Program-made: the position numbers and the translations under genes | Part shown: positions 9,541 to 21,888 of the stretch, piece after piece | How the letters are laid out: the number at the start of each line of letters is the position of its first letter | Position numbering within the stretch: position 1 is the first letter of the stretch | Origin: Solanum dulcamara | Taxonomy: Eukaryota; Streptophyta; Magnoliopsida; Solanales; Solanaceae | Length of the DNA stretch: 64,000 bases | Reading direction: 5' to 3' | Assembly (NCBI RefSeq): GCF_947179165.1 | Contig: NC_077245.1 | Location: forward strand, 51,613,286-51,677,285 | The notes under the pieces: model-generated | The model's database searches: none | What the model saw: only the letters and a program-made list of their open reading frames with translations | What the model was told of the DNA's origin: nothing

Positions 9541-11889
9541 TTTGGTCATGAACCAAATATAGCCCATTTAAGAATTTTTGGTTGTGCGGTATACGTGCCT
9601 GTAGCACCACCACAACGTATAAAAATAGGCCATCAACGAAGGTTGGGTATATATGTCGGGTTTGACTCACCCTCCATAATTAGATACCTTGAACCATTGA
9701 CTAGAGACTTATTCACTGCTCGTTTTGCAGATTGTCGGTTTGATGAAACAATTTTCCCGCAATTAGGGGGAGAGAAAAAGGAACCCGAAAAAGAAAAAGA
9801 AATTGCGTGAAAAGTTTCATCACTATCACATTTTGATCCACGCACCCGCACATGTGAGCAGGAGGTCCAGAAGATCATCCACTTACAGAAAATAGCAAAT
9901 CAAATGCCAGATGCATTTACTGATTTGAAACGGATAACTAAGTCACATATCCCTGCAGTGAATGTACCTATCCGAATTGATATCCCAAAAGGACCATCTA
10001 CAAGTATCATAGCTTCTGAATCCCAAACACGCCAGAAACGTGGTAGACCGTTGGGTTCAAAGGATAAAAATCCTAGAAAAAGAAGCGTAAGAAATAATAA
10101 AGATGATACTACACACGAACTTCCTGAAGAAGGTCAAGGTTTGAGTAATCCTGATATTCCTGAAGAAATCAGTGAACTCGAGACTCAAGTGAATGAAGAA
10201 CTTTCAATAAGTTCTACCGGTGATGAGATAAATTTAGATCGATCAAAAATTACGATGGATAATGTTTTTGCATATAATGTTGCAATTAACCTCATGCAAG
10301 ATAGTGAAAGTCTTGAACCTAAATCCGTCGAAGATTGTCGACGTAGATGTGATTGGCCAGAATGGCAAAAGGCAATTCAATCAGAATTAGACTCACTTGC
10401 TAAACGTGAGGTTTTTGGACCTGTAGTCCAAACCCCTAAAGGTGTAAAACCAGTTGGTTATAAATGGGTTTTTGTTAGAAAACGAAATGAGAGAAATGAA
10501 ATTGTAAGATATAAGGCACGCCTTGTTGCACAAGGATTCTCTCAAAGACTCGGAGTCAACTATGAAGAAACATATTCACCGATTATGAATGGAATAACAT
10601 TTCGATATCTCATCAGTTTAGCTGTACATAAAAATCTTGAAATACACCTAATGGATGTGGTTACAGCTTACCTTTATGGTTCACTTGATAATGAAATTTA
10701 CATGAAAATTCCAGAAGGATTAAAATTGCCTGAAGCATGTAAAAAGTCTCGAGAAGTATACTCAATAAAATTACAAAGATCATTATATGGTCTGAAACAA
10801 TCAGGGCGCATGTGGTATAATCGCCTAAGTGAGTACTTAATAAATGAAGGCTATATTAATGATGTTATTTGTCCATGTATTTTTATTAAGAAAACGGAAT
10901 CAGAGTTTGTTATACTCGCCGTTTATGTTGATGACATAAATCTCATTGGAATCCCTGAAGAGGTCCAAAAGGCAATTGAATATCTAAAGAAAGAATTTGA
11001 AATGAAAGACCTTGGAAAGACAAAACTTTGTCTAGGTCTGCAAATTGAACATTTAGCAGACGGAGTTTTTGTCCATCAATCTGCCTACACTGAGAAAATC
11101 TTAAAAAGATTTTACATAGACAAAGCACATCCATTAAGTACCCCAATGGTTGTTCGATCACTTGAAGTGGAAAAAGATCAATTTCGACCTCCAGAAGAGG
11201 ATGAAGAAATTCTTGGTCCTGAAGTACCATATCTCAGTGCTATTGGTGCACTTATGTATCTTGCTAACGCAACTAGACCTGACATAACATTTTCTGTTAA
11301 TTTGTTAGCAAGGTATAGTTCATCCCCAACGCGAAGGCATTGGAACGGTATCAAACATATTTTGCGATACCTGAAGGGTACTATTGATATGAGTTTGTTT
11401 TATACTAACAAAGGTTGCGCAGACCTTATTGGTTATGCAGATACAGGTTATTTATCAGACCCACATAAAGCTCGATCTCAGACAGGTTATCTGTGTACAC
11501 ACGGAGGGACTGCTATATCATGTCGATCTACAAAACAGTCCATTATTGCTACTTCTTCAAATCATGCTGAAATAATAGCAATTCATGAAGCAAGTAGAGA
11601 ATGTGTGTGGTTGAGATCGATGATACAGTTCATCAAAGAAAGATGTGGTCTAGAAAATAATGTTAAAATACCCACAATTATATTCGAAGACAATGCCGCG
11701 TGCATAGCTCAATTGAAAGGTGGCTTCATAAAAGGAGACAGAACGAAACACATTTCACCAAAATTATTCTTCACACATGATCTTCAGAAGAATGGGGAAA
11801 TTGATGTACAACAAGTTCGTTCAAGTGATAATCTTGCAGATTTATTCACAAAGGCATTACCAACATCAACTTTTGAGAAGCTGGCATAA
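9541..11889 (+). pseudogene. copia #1 pol: integrase C-terminus, reverse transcriptase and RNase H
   Basis: One reading frame with a single TGA (9808-9810) runs from the integrase tail (IAHLRIFGCAVYVPV, then GIYVGFDSPSIIRYLEP) into a 661-codon open stretch from 9904. RT motifs are in order: KWVFVRKRN, RYKARLVAQGFSQ, DVVTAYLYG, SLYGLKQSGRMWY, and the YVDD active site at 10924-10935. RNase H follows, with IGYADTGYLSDP, ATSSNHAE, FEDNAACI and the terminal DLFTKALPTSTFEKL. The integrase zinc finger and DDE core are absent. The TGA replaces a codon that is normally Trp in this region (family knowledge). RT and RNase H look intact, so the protein could still copy RNA if expressed from 9904. Confidence 0.88.
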
Positions 11890-12121
11890 GGTTGGAATGC
11901 GCCGTCTCCAAAATATCAAATGAAGCTTTCATCAGGGGGAGTAAATACGCGCTGCACTCTTTTTTCCTTAACCAAGATTTTGTCCCACTGGGTTTTCCTG
12001 GTAAGGTTTTTAATGAGGCAGCAATCAAAGCGTATTACCAGATATGTAGACACAAGATTTATGAATGTTCACGATAAATATGTATATTATGTTTAGTAAA
12101 GTTTTCTTTACGTAAGACATC

Positions 12122-12131
12122 CAAGGGGGAG
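12122..12131 (+). other. Polypurine tract of copia #1
   Basis: CAAGGGGGAG sits directly before the 3' LTR start at 12132, the position where plus-strand priming occurs in LTR elements. Its complement, with a similar pyrimidine run, borders the equivalent LTRs of copia #2 (16764-16770) and copia #3 (32753-32762). Confidence 0.8.
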
Positions 12132-12379
12132 TATTGCAAATTGGATGTCTTTTTCATCCAGCAATATGTCCATTTATTTCCAAGTGGGCCCCATTTTTAA
12201 GTGGGCAACTTGCCCACTTGGTATTTGGTCTTCATAATATGCCTATAAATAGGCAAGAACGCACATATACAAAATATATAGATATTGAAAAGAAAAACTA
12301 TCATTTCTCTTATGTTTTCTCCTTTCTTCTCCCTTATTTCCTCCGTCTAATTAATTGTTAAGGTAGTATATTTATAACG
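12132..12379 (+). repeat. 3' LTR of copia #1, adjacent to the PPR gene
   Basis: Direct repeat of 7744-7991 with about four mismatches. It ends TTATAACG, followed at once by the GTACA target duplication (12380-12384). The PPR start codon is 72 bp downstream. Confidence 0.92.
12244..12251 (+). promoter_or_regulatory. TATA box in the 3' LTR facing the PPR gene
   Basis: TATAAATA within CCTATAAATAGG lies about 200 bp upstream of the PPR ATG on the same strand. If the LTR promoter is active, transcripts would start near 12275-12285 and could read through the LTR's weak 3' end into the PPR gene. Use of this promoter is inference. Confidence 0.5.
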
Positions 12380-12451
12380 GTACAAGCCTTTTTCATTATT
12401 CTGTTACCAACAGCTGCCTATGGCTAAAGTTATTTTCTTTCCAAGAGAAAG

Positions 12452-14524
12452 ATGCATATCATCTCTCCATCCTTCAGCTACACATCACTTCACCATTGTA
12501 TAAAACTTCTCTCCAAAACCATTTCTTCTTCTTCTTCTAAATTACCCCATTACAAAACCAAATCCCAATTCAAATGGAGGACAAATCATATTTTTGTCCA
12601 AACCAATCCACTGCTTTCTCTTTTAGAAGCCAAATGCAAATACATGACCCAACTCAAACAAATCCACTCACAAATGATTCTCACTGGCATTTTCTCAAAT
12701 GGGTTTGCTTCAAGTCGTTTAATAGCCTTTTGTGCTCTTTCAGAAAAGGGTAATCTTGATTATTGTAAAAAAATATTGTATAATATGGAAAATCCAAATA
12801 CATTTTCTTGGAATATGGGTATAAGGGGTTGCTGTGAAAGTGAAACCCCAATTGATGCATTCTTTTTGTACAAACGGATGCTTATGACAACAGAGAATGA
12901 ATGTAGTTGTTTGAAGCCTGATAATCATACTTTCCCTTTGTTATTTAAGATATGTTCTAGATTGGGTTTGTATTATATGGGTCAAGAGATTCTTGTGCAT
13001 GTTTTCAGGATTGGTTATGATCAAGATGTGTTTGTGCATAATGCAGTGATTCATTGTTTGGTTTCTTGTGGATTCTTGGAGGATGCATATAAGGTGTTTG
13101 ATGATAGCTCTGTGAGGGACCTAGTTTCTTGGAATTCAATGATTAATGGTTATGTTAGGAGTGGGAGATCGAGGGAAGCGTTGATGGTATTTGAGAAGAT
13201 GAAAATGGCATCTGTGGAGCCTGATGAAGTTACTATCATAGGGATGGTAGGGGCATGTGCTCAGCTCGAGAATTTGGAGCTTGGGAGGAAGTTACATAGC
13301 TATTTTAGGGACAAGTGTTTATATTTTAGTGTACCACTTTGCAATGCACTCATGGACATGTATATGAAGAATGGGAGTCTAAATGAAGCAAAGGCTTTGT
13401 TTGATACGATGGATGAGAGGACTATGGTAAGTTGGACTATAATGATTAGTGGGTTTGCTAAATTTGGGCGTTTGGATGATGCAAGGAGACTTTTCAACGA
13501 GATGCCGGAGAGAGCTATAGTACAGTGGAATGCCTTGATTGGAGGTTATGTCCAAGCTAAGCGCAGTAACGAGGCATTGGTTTTGTTTCAGGAAATGCAA
13601 ACGATGAATATAAAACCCGATGAAGTGACAATGGTTAGTTGTCTATCAGCTTGCGCAGAACTTGGAGCACTTGATATTGGGATTTGGATTCACCACTACA
13701 TCAAAAAACATAAGCTTTGTTTAACTGTTTCTCTGGGAACTGCACTTGTTGATATGTATGCCAAATGCGGTAACATTGAAAAAACGCTTCAGGTTTTTCA
13801 TGAGATGCCCATCAGAAACTCATTCACTTGGACAGCTGCAATTGGTGCCTTAGCACATCATGGAAATGGACATGATGCTCTATCATATTTTTTAAAGATG
13901 GTTGACAGTGGCCTGAGACCAGATGATATCACATTTCTTGGGGTCTTGTCAGCTTGTTGTCATGGAGGTTTGGTTGAAGAAGGGCGAAAGATTTTTGTTC
14001 AAATGAGCACAAAGTTCAAAATCCCCCCTAAATCTAAACATTACTCTTGCATGGTGGACCTTTTGGGCAGGGCAGGGCTCTTGGAAGAAGCTTATGAGCT
14101 TGTACGGGGAGTGCCAACGGAGGCTAATGCTTCAGTATGGGGAGCATTGTTTTTTGCTTGTCAAGTTCATGGGAACATTGAGATGGGGGAAAAGGCAGCT
14201 CTGAAACTTCTTGAATTGGATCCTGGTGATAGTGGAACTTATGTCTTACTTGCTAACATGTATGTTGAAGCAAATATGCAGCATAGGGCACGAGATGTGA
14301 GGAAGATGATGGGTGAAAGAGGATTAGAAAAAATACCTGGTTGCAGCTCCATTGAAGTAAATGGGATTTTTTTTGAGTTTATTGTTAAAGACAAGACACA
14401 TCCTCAGATGGATCAGATTTATGAATGTTTGATTCACTTAACAGGACACATGGAAATAGTTAAATATTTTCCTTATATCAGATATGACCTGTTGTGTGAT
14501 TCTGATGTTTACAGTGCAATGTAA
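12452..14524 (+). CDS. SLO1: E-class PPR protein, probable SLO1 (At2g22410) orthologue, mitochondrial
   Basis: An uninterrupted single-exon gene of 690 codons. Residues 1-60 are Ser/Lys/His-rich with few acids, as in a mitochondrial targeting peptide. About a dozen PLS-type pentatricopeptide motifs follow, with recurrent DLVSWNSMINGYVRSG-, KPDEVTM- and ALVDMYAKCGN-like segments. The E domain starts near residue 561 (VWGALFFACQVHGN) and an E+-like tail near 626 (KIPGCSSIEVNG). There is no DYW deaminase. Such proteins bind organelle RNA and specify C-to-U editing sites, recruiting a deaminase in trans. Overall architecture and many local segments agree with my recollection of Arabidopsis SLO1, which edits mitochondrial nad4 and nad9. 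The ATG at 12452 precedes the targeting region directly. Copia #1 separates the gene from its ancestral upstream DNA. Confidence 0.88.
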   Translation: MHIISPSFSYTSLHHCIKLLSKTISSSSSKLPHYKTKSQFKWRTNHIFVQTNPLLSLLEAKCKYMTQLKQIHSQMILTGIFSNGFASSRLIAFCALSEKGNLDYCKKILYNMENPNTFSWNMGIRGCCESETPIDAFFLYKRMLMTTENECSCLKPDNHTFPLLFKICSRLGLYYMGQEILVHVFRIGYDQDVFVHNAVIHCLVSCGFLEDAYKVFDDSSVRDLVSWNSMINGYVRSGRSREALMVFEKMKMASVEPDEVTIIGMVGACAQLENLELGRKLHSYFRDKCLYFSVPLCNALMDMYMKNGSLNEAKALFDTMDERTMVSWTIMISGFAKFGRLDDARRLFNEMPERAIVQWNALIGGYVQAKRSNEALVLFQEMQTMNIKPDEVTMVSCLSACAELGALDIGIWIHHYIKKHKLCLTVSLGTALVDMYAKCGNIEKTLQVFHEMPIRNSFTWTAAIGALAHHGNGHDALSYFLKMVDSGLRPDDITFLGVLSACCHGGLVEEGRKIFVQMSTKFKIPPKSKHYSCMVDLLGRAGLLEEAYELVRGVPTEANASVWGALFFACQVHGNIEMGEKAALKLLELDPGDSGTYVLLANMYVEANMQHRARDVRKMMGERGLEKIPGCSSIEVNGIFFEFIVKDKTHPQMDQIYECLIHLTGHMEIVKYFPYIRYDLLCDSDVYSAM

Positions 14525-15746
14525 GAAAATCTGGTTCATCAGTCACCAAACCTACGTAGACAACAAAAGGGCTTGACCATTAGGAGAGCAGGAGTTGAAT
14601 TAAACGAACCAAATGTCATGGGATTAGATGTAACGACAATGATGTTGGCAATTAAGTATGAATGGATGTATTTATCAAGTTGAGTTAGAGATACGAAATA
14701 AGTTGAAAGATAGTAGTGATTGTTTTGAGTTTCTTTCAGACAGGAGAGCAGTTTGCTGGCTCTGGGTGAAGGATGATGAAATGAACTAAAGGGTTTTATG
14801 AGCCAAGTACAGACAGCCTAAGGGTGGATTTCTTCCAACTTCAGAACCTGATGTTAACATAGCTCTGTTCAAAATGGGATGAGAAAGCCTGGAGATGTAT
14901 TGGCTATTGGTTATTCTATTCTTTTAACTGGAGGCATCACTAAGCTCCAGTCTTTGCTTCGGTGGGTCACCATTACTTGACTTAGAAAGGCGAACATCTG
15001 GGCAAGGGAAAGTGCTGACAAACAGACGGGTTAGACAAAATGGATAAAGTATTCGGTCTGTCTATATTTGATATGGGTAAAAAGTGGGTTGAATGAGGGA
15101 TAATATTGTTATCTACTGAGATAATTGAATACTACACAAAATAATCCAAATTTACTGTGTTATACATGTTTCATTCAAAATTCCATATGCAATAAAAATA
15201 CTGAAAAAAGAACAATCAATTAAAAAAGATATATTGAGACGAGTAATTTATTGAAACTAAGGCAAAAATATCAAGGAGTAATTTATATTGATTAAACCCA
15301 GATCGCTCTTCAAAAAAGAAAACTGATGGGAGTCACTAAATCCATTTTCGACTTTTAATACTAATCAGCATGTTATGAGACGACTTGGTCAGTCGATCAA
15401 TAATCACTTAGTGTTACAACGTCTTGTTGCCTAACAATCTAGAGACCATATATGGCTATATCATTTCGCTTCCAAATGCATCGGATGGCTTCAAGTAGTT
15501 GATATTATCCTTTTCGGATCAAAACTTCTTATTTCCGTGGGTAAATCTATTGTGACATTTGATCCTGCTGGTCTCTAGTGCTCAAGCTTAACTAGCTTGC
15601 ATGCACACAAGTGGTGGAGCGACATTCAAGTAAGGGAGGTTTCATATGATACCTCTTGCTTAATTTCTATAATAAGTCAAAAATAAAAAATGTGTGACAA
15701 ATATAAAGGTTTGGATTCCTTTACTTGAAACAGAAGCTTGGTATAA
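14525..15746. other. PPR 3' flank and intergenic DNA, no further gene seen
   Basis: Sequence without a supported coding frame. The proximal part is probably 3' UTR. AATAAA at 15191-15196 is a candidate poly(A) signal but lies about 670 bp from the stop. The segment 14900-15060 is less AT-rich but contains stops in all frames I checked. Confidence 0.45.
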
Positions 15747-16533
15747 TCTATATTTATAAAAGTTGAATTCTCTTAGTGCTTGTTTAGAAAGCCATCCTGA
15801 GAATTGGATTTGTGGTAATTAGGTATAATTACACAGTTTGACATATTTGGTTGACCAGATAATTATTGAGTGTAATTGGCAGTGGGTAATTACACTCGCC
15901 AATTCTTGGGGGAAGCTTTGAATTGTTGGTAATTACATAGTATAATTACAAGTTGATTATTTTTTAATTTCTTTCTTTCATTTATATTTATATTTTTTTG
16001 TTTTAATTCTTTCTTTATTTCTATTATTTTAAATTCTTTTTTATTTTTATTATTCTAATATTTTTTTAAAAAAATATTTTGCAATTGTTCATATTATCTA
16101 TTTTTTAATTTAATTTTATGTTTATTGTTTTATTTAGCATAATTTTCTTAGTATTCTAATTTCATTTCTAAATCAAAGTAGAATTCTTTGTTGAATAAGG
16201 TTATAGACTTATGTTTTATTTTTCTTTTGAATTATATATATGTACGTTATGTTGAACTTTGAAATAAGATTATTATGTTAGCTCTTCTGTTTGAATTTTT
16301 AACTTATGATATATTTTTAGTTCTAAATTATTTATTTTAATAATATTAACTTGATATTTCACATTGCAAGTCATTCATTTTTAGTTAGAATTGATACATT
16401 ATCTTTTTTGTCAAATGTTTTATTAATTTTATGATATTATATTTATAATATTTATCTTTTTGTCAAATATAAATTTAATGATGTTCTTAAAAATTATGTA
16501 ATTTTAGTTTTTATGATTAATTTAATTAAAATA

Positions 16534-16763
16534 TATTATAAAAGAAACTAACTTAGCAAATTAATTAAAAGAGATATATATGGTGAGAGAAAGAGAGATT
16601 GAGAGGAAATGAAAGTATTGCGTGTGTTCTCTGTATCTTCTCATTTTCATTTCATAAAATTTTGCCTATTATATAGGCACAAGAAGAAGAGGGCAATTTG
16701 CCCAAGTTGTCAGCTTATCAAGTGGGTGGGTCCCACTTATAAAAAGACATTCATTTCCTAACA
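16534..16763 (-). repeat. 3' LTR of copia #2
   Basis: Direct repeat of 21889-22117 at about 92% by eye. It is followed on the plus strand by CTCCCCC, the complement of the polypurine tract. Borders are fixed by the AAATA duplication. Confidence 0.9.
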
Positions 16764-17035
16764 CTCCCCCATGGATGTTCACGTGTAAAAAAAAAACTTT
16801 ACAAGAAATAATATACATAGTTATTTTGAACATCCATAAATATTGTGCCTCGTTAAAATCTTACTAGGAAAAACCCAGTGGAAAAAAGCCTAGTGAAGAA
16901 AAAAGAGTACACACATCTGGTAATACGCCTAGAGTGCTGCCTCATTAAAAACCTTGCTAGGAAAACCTAGTGGGACAAAATCTAAACTAAGAGAAAAAGA
17001 GTGCAGCGCGTATCATTCTCCCCCTGATAAAGACA

Positions 17036-20000
17036 TCATTTAACATCTCGAAGATGACACATTCCAATCTTGTATCTCAATTTATCAAAGATTGAAGTTG
17101 GCAATGCCTTGGTAAATATATCTGCTAAATTATCACTTGAACGCACTTGTTGAACATCTATTTCACCTTTCTTTTGAAGATCATGAGTAAAGAAGAATTT
17201 TGGTGAAATATGTTTAGTTCTGTCTCCTTTGATGTACCCTTCCTTTAATTGAACTATACATGTAGCATTGTCTTCATACAATATTGTTGGAGCGTCTTTT
17301 GTCAAAGAAAGGCCACATGTTTCTTGAATGTGTTTAGTTATTGATCTTAACCAAACACATTCTCGACTTACTTCATGAATGACTATATTATCTCTGCATG
17401 ATTTGAAGAAGTAGCAACCATAGTTTTCTATGTTGAACGCAATGATATAGTTGTACTATCACATGTAAATAAGTAGCTCGTCTGCGATCGACCTTTATTG
17501 GGGTTCAAACAAATATCCTGCATCTGCATAACCAATCAATTCTGACGTAGATTCATTTGAGTAAAATAATTCTATATCTGTGGTCCCTCGGAGGTATCTG
17601 AATATATGCTTAATTCCATTCCAATGTCTTCGCATTGGGGAAGAACTAAATCTTGCTAACAAGTTTACTGAGAAAACTATATCTGGTCTAGAATTGTTGG
17701 CAAGATGTATTAATGCACCAATTGCACTAAGGTATGGTATTTTAGCACCAACAATCTCTTCATCATTTTCATGAGGTCGAAATGGATCTTTATTAACATC
17801 AAGAGATCACACGACCATTGGGGTACTCAGTGGGTGTGTTTTATCCATGTAAAATCTCCTTAAAATATTTTTTGTATATGCTGATTGATGAACAAATATC
17901 TCATTTGCAAAATGTTCAATTTGTAGACTAAGACAAAATTTTATCTTTCCGAGATCTTTCATTTCGAATTCCTTTTTTAGACATTTTACTACTTTTGAAA
18001 GTTCTTCAGGAGTTCCGATAATATTTAAATCATCAACATATACGGCTATTATGAAAAATTTAGATCTAGACCTTTTCATAAAGACATAAGGGAAAATTGG
18101 ATCATTTTTATATCCTTCTTTTAGCAAATATTCACTAAGACGATTGTACCATATTCACCCTGATTGTTTCAGCCCGTATAAAGATTTTTGAAGTTTTATT
18201 GAATAAGTTTTTCAAGAATCTTTATATATTTCAGGCATTTTAAATCCTTCAGAAATTTTCATAAAAATATTGTTATCCAGAGAACCATATAAATAGGCTA
18301 TAACGACATCTATCAGATGCATGCCAAGTTTTTTATGAACTGCCAGATTTATAAGATACCTGAAAGTGATTGCATCCACCACAAGAGAATATGTTTCCAT
18401 ATAATCAATGCTGGGTCATTTCGAAAATTCTTGTGCCACAAGTCGTGCTTATCTTACGACTTTATTTTTCTCATTTTTTTTCATACAAAGACTCATTTGT
18501 ACCCATTGGTTTTATACATTCAAGTGTTCGGACTATTGGTCCAAAAACATTGTGTTTTTCAAGCGAAGCTAATTCAACTTGAATTGCATTTTTCCATTTT
18601 GGCCAATTATTCCTCTTTCTACATTCATCGACAAATTTTGGTTCAAGATCCTCATTTTGTTGCATTATTTCAATAGCAACATTATAAGCAAAACTATTGT
18701 TGATAATTACATTATTTCAATTCCATATTTTTCCTGATGAGACATAATTTATTAAAATTTCTTTATCATTTCCAGGCGCCTTAACCTCTTCCAAGGTCTT
18801 ATCAATTGTTATGTCTCCTCGCTCTTCTTGAGCAGGTTCTTTCATATCATGACCATCTTGATTGTTTGTTTCTTTTCTTTTTCAAGGATTTTTATCTTTG
18901 GAACTGATTGGTCTACCACGTTTTAAATATGGTTTAGACTCATTTGCATTAATTAATTATCCTACTCGGACATCAACTCAAATTGGAGCATTAACAGTTG
19001 GAATATGAGATTTAGTAACTCTTGATAGGTTAGTGAATGCATCTGGCAATTGATTTGTATTATTTTGCAAATGAATTATCTTTTGAACTTTCAATTCACA
19101 TTTATTTATACGAGGATCTAAATGAGATAATGATAATGCATTCCAATCTATTTCCCTTTTCAGCTACTTATTTTCTCCCCCTAATGCTGGGTATACTGAT
19201 TCATCAAAATGACAATCAGCAAATCTTGCAGTGAATAAATCTCCAGTCATAGGTTCCAAATATTTTATGATAGAAGGAGATTCATACCCAACATATATCC
19301 CCAATCTTCTTTGGGGTCCCATCTTTGTGCGTTGTGACGAAGCAATTGGAACATATACTGCACATCCAAATATTTTTAGATGGAAAATATTTGGCTCCTA
19401 ACCAAAAAGCCAATTGTAATGGAGAGACTTTATGATAACTTGCGGATCTGAACCGCACAAGACTTGCTGCATGCAAAATAGCATGACCCCATAATAAAAT
19501 GGGAAGTTTTGTTCTCATAAGCATTGGCCTAGCAATTAATTGGAGACGTTTAATCAATGATTCCGCTAAACTATTTTGAGTATGAACATGAGCAACTGGA
19601 TGCTCGACTGTTATCCCAGTGGAAATACAATAATCATTAAATGCTTGAGATGTGAACTCACCAGCATTATCAAGACAAATTGTCTGCATAATCTGGAAAT
19701 TGTGCTCTTAACTTGATTATTTGAGCAAGTAATCTCGCAAATGCCATATTACGAGTTAATAATAGGCATACATGTGATCATCTTGTAGATGCATCCATTA
19801 AAACCATATAATATTTAAATGGTCCACATGACGGGTGCATGAGCCCACATATATCACCCTGTATACGTTATAAAAATATTGGGGAATTATTTTTCACTTT
19901 GATTACTGATGGTCTAGTAATTAATTTGCCTTGAGAACATGTAGCACAAGAGAATTCTTTAAATTGAAGAATCTTTTGGTTCTTCAAAGAGTGTTCATGT

Positions 20001-20543
20001 GAACTCTCAATTATTTTGCGCATCATATTAGAACCGGGATGGCTCAACCGGTCATACCGAATAATAAAATCATTTGAGTTACTAAATCTTTGGTTACTAT
20101 GGCATGTGTTTCAATCATGATAATACTTGTAAAGTATAAGTCGGATGAAAGAGCGGATAACTTTTAAAGTATAAACTTTTTACTGACATCATTGTAGTAA
20201 TGTAAAGATATTCATTCTTTTCATTATTTTTAGTCTCAATATGATAACCATTTTGACGAATGTCTTTGAAACTTAATAAGTTTTTTTGAGACTTACTACA
20301 ATATAATGCTTCATTAATTGTTAAATTTGTTCTTTCGAAAAATACAACTTTTGCTTTTGCGGATCCTTTAATTAATCTTGTACTACCAGATATTGTATTA
20401 ATATTAGCTTTTTTAATAATCAAACAAGAGAAATATTTCTTATATCTTAAAATAGTATGTGTTGTGGCACTATCAATAAGACACATATCATCATAATTGA
20501 TTTTGGATCCAACTGATGACTGAGGAATTTTCATATTTTTCAT
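17036..20543 (-). pseudogene. copia #2 pol (protease, integrase, RT, RNase H), multiply broken
   Basis: Minus-strand order is protease 20543-20150 (CLIDSATTHTIL; catalytic DSG changed to DSA), then the integrase zinc-finger region near 20050-19930. The catalytic core follows, with TICLDNAGEF and HTQNSLAESLIKR (19690-19500), then the integrase tail near 19310-19200. RT is in pieces at 18665-17807 with AVYVDD near 18055-18035. RNase H ends at 17036 with EDNATCIVQLKEG and the DIFTKALPTS tail. Many stops and frameshifts separate the blocks. It is useful as the reference for what is missing from copia #1 (integrase core) and copia #3 (about 17229-18679). Confidence 0.88.
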
Positions 20544-20709
20544 AAATAAAAAAATACATTATAAGAATGTGAAAAACTAACAACATGAAAACTTTAAGAA
20601 ATTGCACTGCCTTAAGAAACATTTTTACGAAGGACAACATAATATCAATAATAAGAAGAAAATAATAAATATTTTTATAATATTTATCCCCAGTTAGATG
20701 ATCAATTCA

Positions 20710-21816
20710 TCAGTCAATATTCATAAAGTCTTCATCTTCTAAATGAGTAATATTTGGTAGATCTCTAAAATCATCATCTTTATAAGCAAGATTTGCCTCA
20801 ATATCTTCATGTTTATTTGAGGGGGTTGCTTCATTATCATCATTTTGAAAATTCAAGTGCGCCTCTACATTATTATCTCTTTTTTTGAGAGAGACTTGAT
20901 ACAGTTTCACAAAATGATCGGGCATACGACATTCACGTGCCCAATGACCCTTCATACCACACCGGTGACAAATATTGAATTTACCTCTAGAAGGATTATT
21001 TTGAAGAACTTTATTGTTCTCATGTTTATTTCTATCATGATGACGATAATTGTTTCGTCCTCTACCACGTCCTCGCCCACGACCACGAACTTGGTCGCGA
21101 TAATTAATTTTTTTTGATTCAGACTGATTATGTGTTGCTACAACATTCGCTTCAGGAAATGGAGCAGACCCAGTGGGACGGACTTCATGATTTTTCATCA
21201 GCAAAGTATTATTTTGCTTAGCCACAAGTAAGCATGTTATTAATTCAGAATACTTCTTTAATCCTTTTTCACAATATTGTTGTTGTAGCAACACATTTAA
21301 AGCGTGAAAAATGGAAAGAGTTTTCTTAAGTAAGTCATCATCAGTGATAGAATCTTCACATAATTTTAACATGGAACTTACCTTGTGGATAACAGAATTA
21401 TACTCTGTCACAGTTTTAAAATCTTGAAATCGAAGGTATATCCAGTCATATCGAGATTTTGGTAACACCGTAAGTTTTAGGTGGTGATATCGATCCTTCA
21501 AATTAGTTCATAATTCAAGAGGGTCTTTCACAGTTAAATATTCAGTTTTTAATCCTTTATAAATATGATGACGGAGAAAAATCATGGCCTTTGCTTTATC
21601 TTGGCTTGATACTTTATTATCTTGTTTAATAGTATTACGAAGACCTTTAGCGTCAAGGTGAATTTCAGTATCAAGGTGAATTTCAGCATCAAAGATCAAT
21701 GATAAATAATTTTGTCCATAAATATCAAGTGCCACAAACTCAAGTTTTGATAAATTTTGACATGATAAAACTGAGATAGAAATTAATTTAGAAAGAATAA
21801 AGACAACTAAAATCAA
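20710..21816 (-). pseudogene. copia #2 gag with RG-rich segment and CCHC knuckle
   Basis: Begins LEFVALDIYGQNYLS and carries an 18-bp in-frame duplication giving AEIHLDTEIHLD. A single in-frame TGA (just before 21505, where Trp is usual) splits it. It then continues RYDWIYLRFQDF, a perfect RGRGRGRGRGR basic tract, and the CCHC knuckle CHRCGMKGHWAREC (about 20935-20975). It ends with an acidic tail. The family start codon has been lost by a small frameshift near 21760. Gag would bind and package element RNA; this copy is non-functional. Confidence 0.85.
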
Positions 21817-21888
21817 AATTTTTTAGTAGATATACTTGATATAGAAGTTAATATATCTGGAGAAAATTAGAACTTCGTGCTGACAACG

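Larger units (their letters stand above)
7744..12379 (+). mobile_element. Ty1/copia retrotransposon #1, near-complete but integrase core deleted
   Basis: Two 248-bp LTRs (7744-7991 and 12132-12379) differ at about four positions. They are flanked by perfect GTACA target-site duplications at 7739-7743 and 12380-12384. Order inside: primer-site region, gag with CCHC knuckle, protease, integrase C-terminus, RT, RNase H, polypurine tract. This is Ty1/copia order; the short LTRs suggest the Ale/Retrofit lineage (inference). About 1.2 kb expected between protease and integrase C-terminus is missing, so the element cannot integrate by itself. The few LTR differences indicate a relatively young insertion. 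It sits just upstream of the PPR gene. Confidence 0.93.

Noticed and set aside
17580..18676. Plus-strand frames of 62-119 codons
   Set aside because: They are antisense shadows of the minus-strand copia #2 reverse transcriptase.
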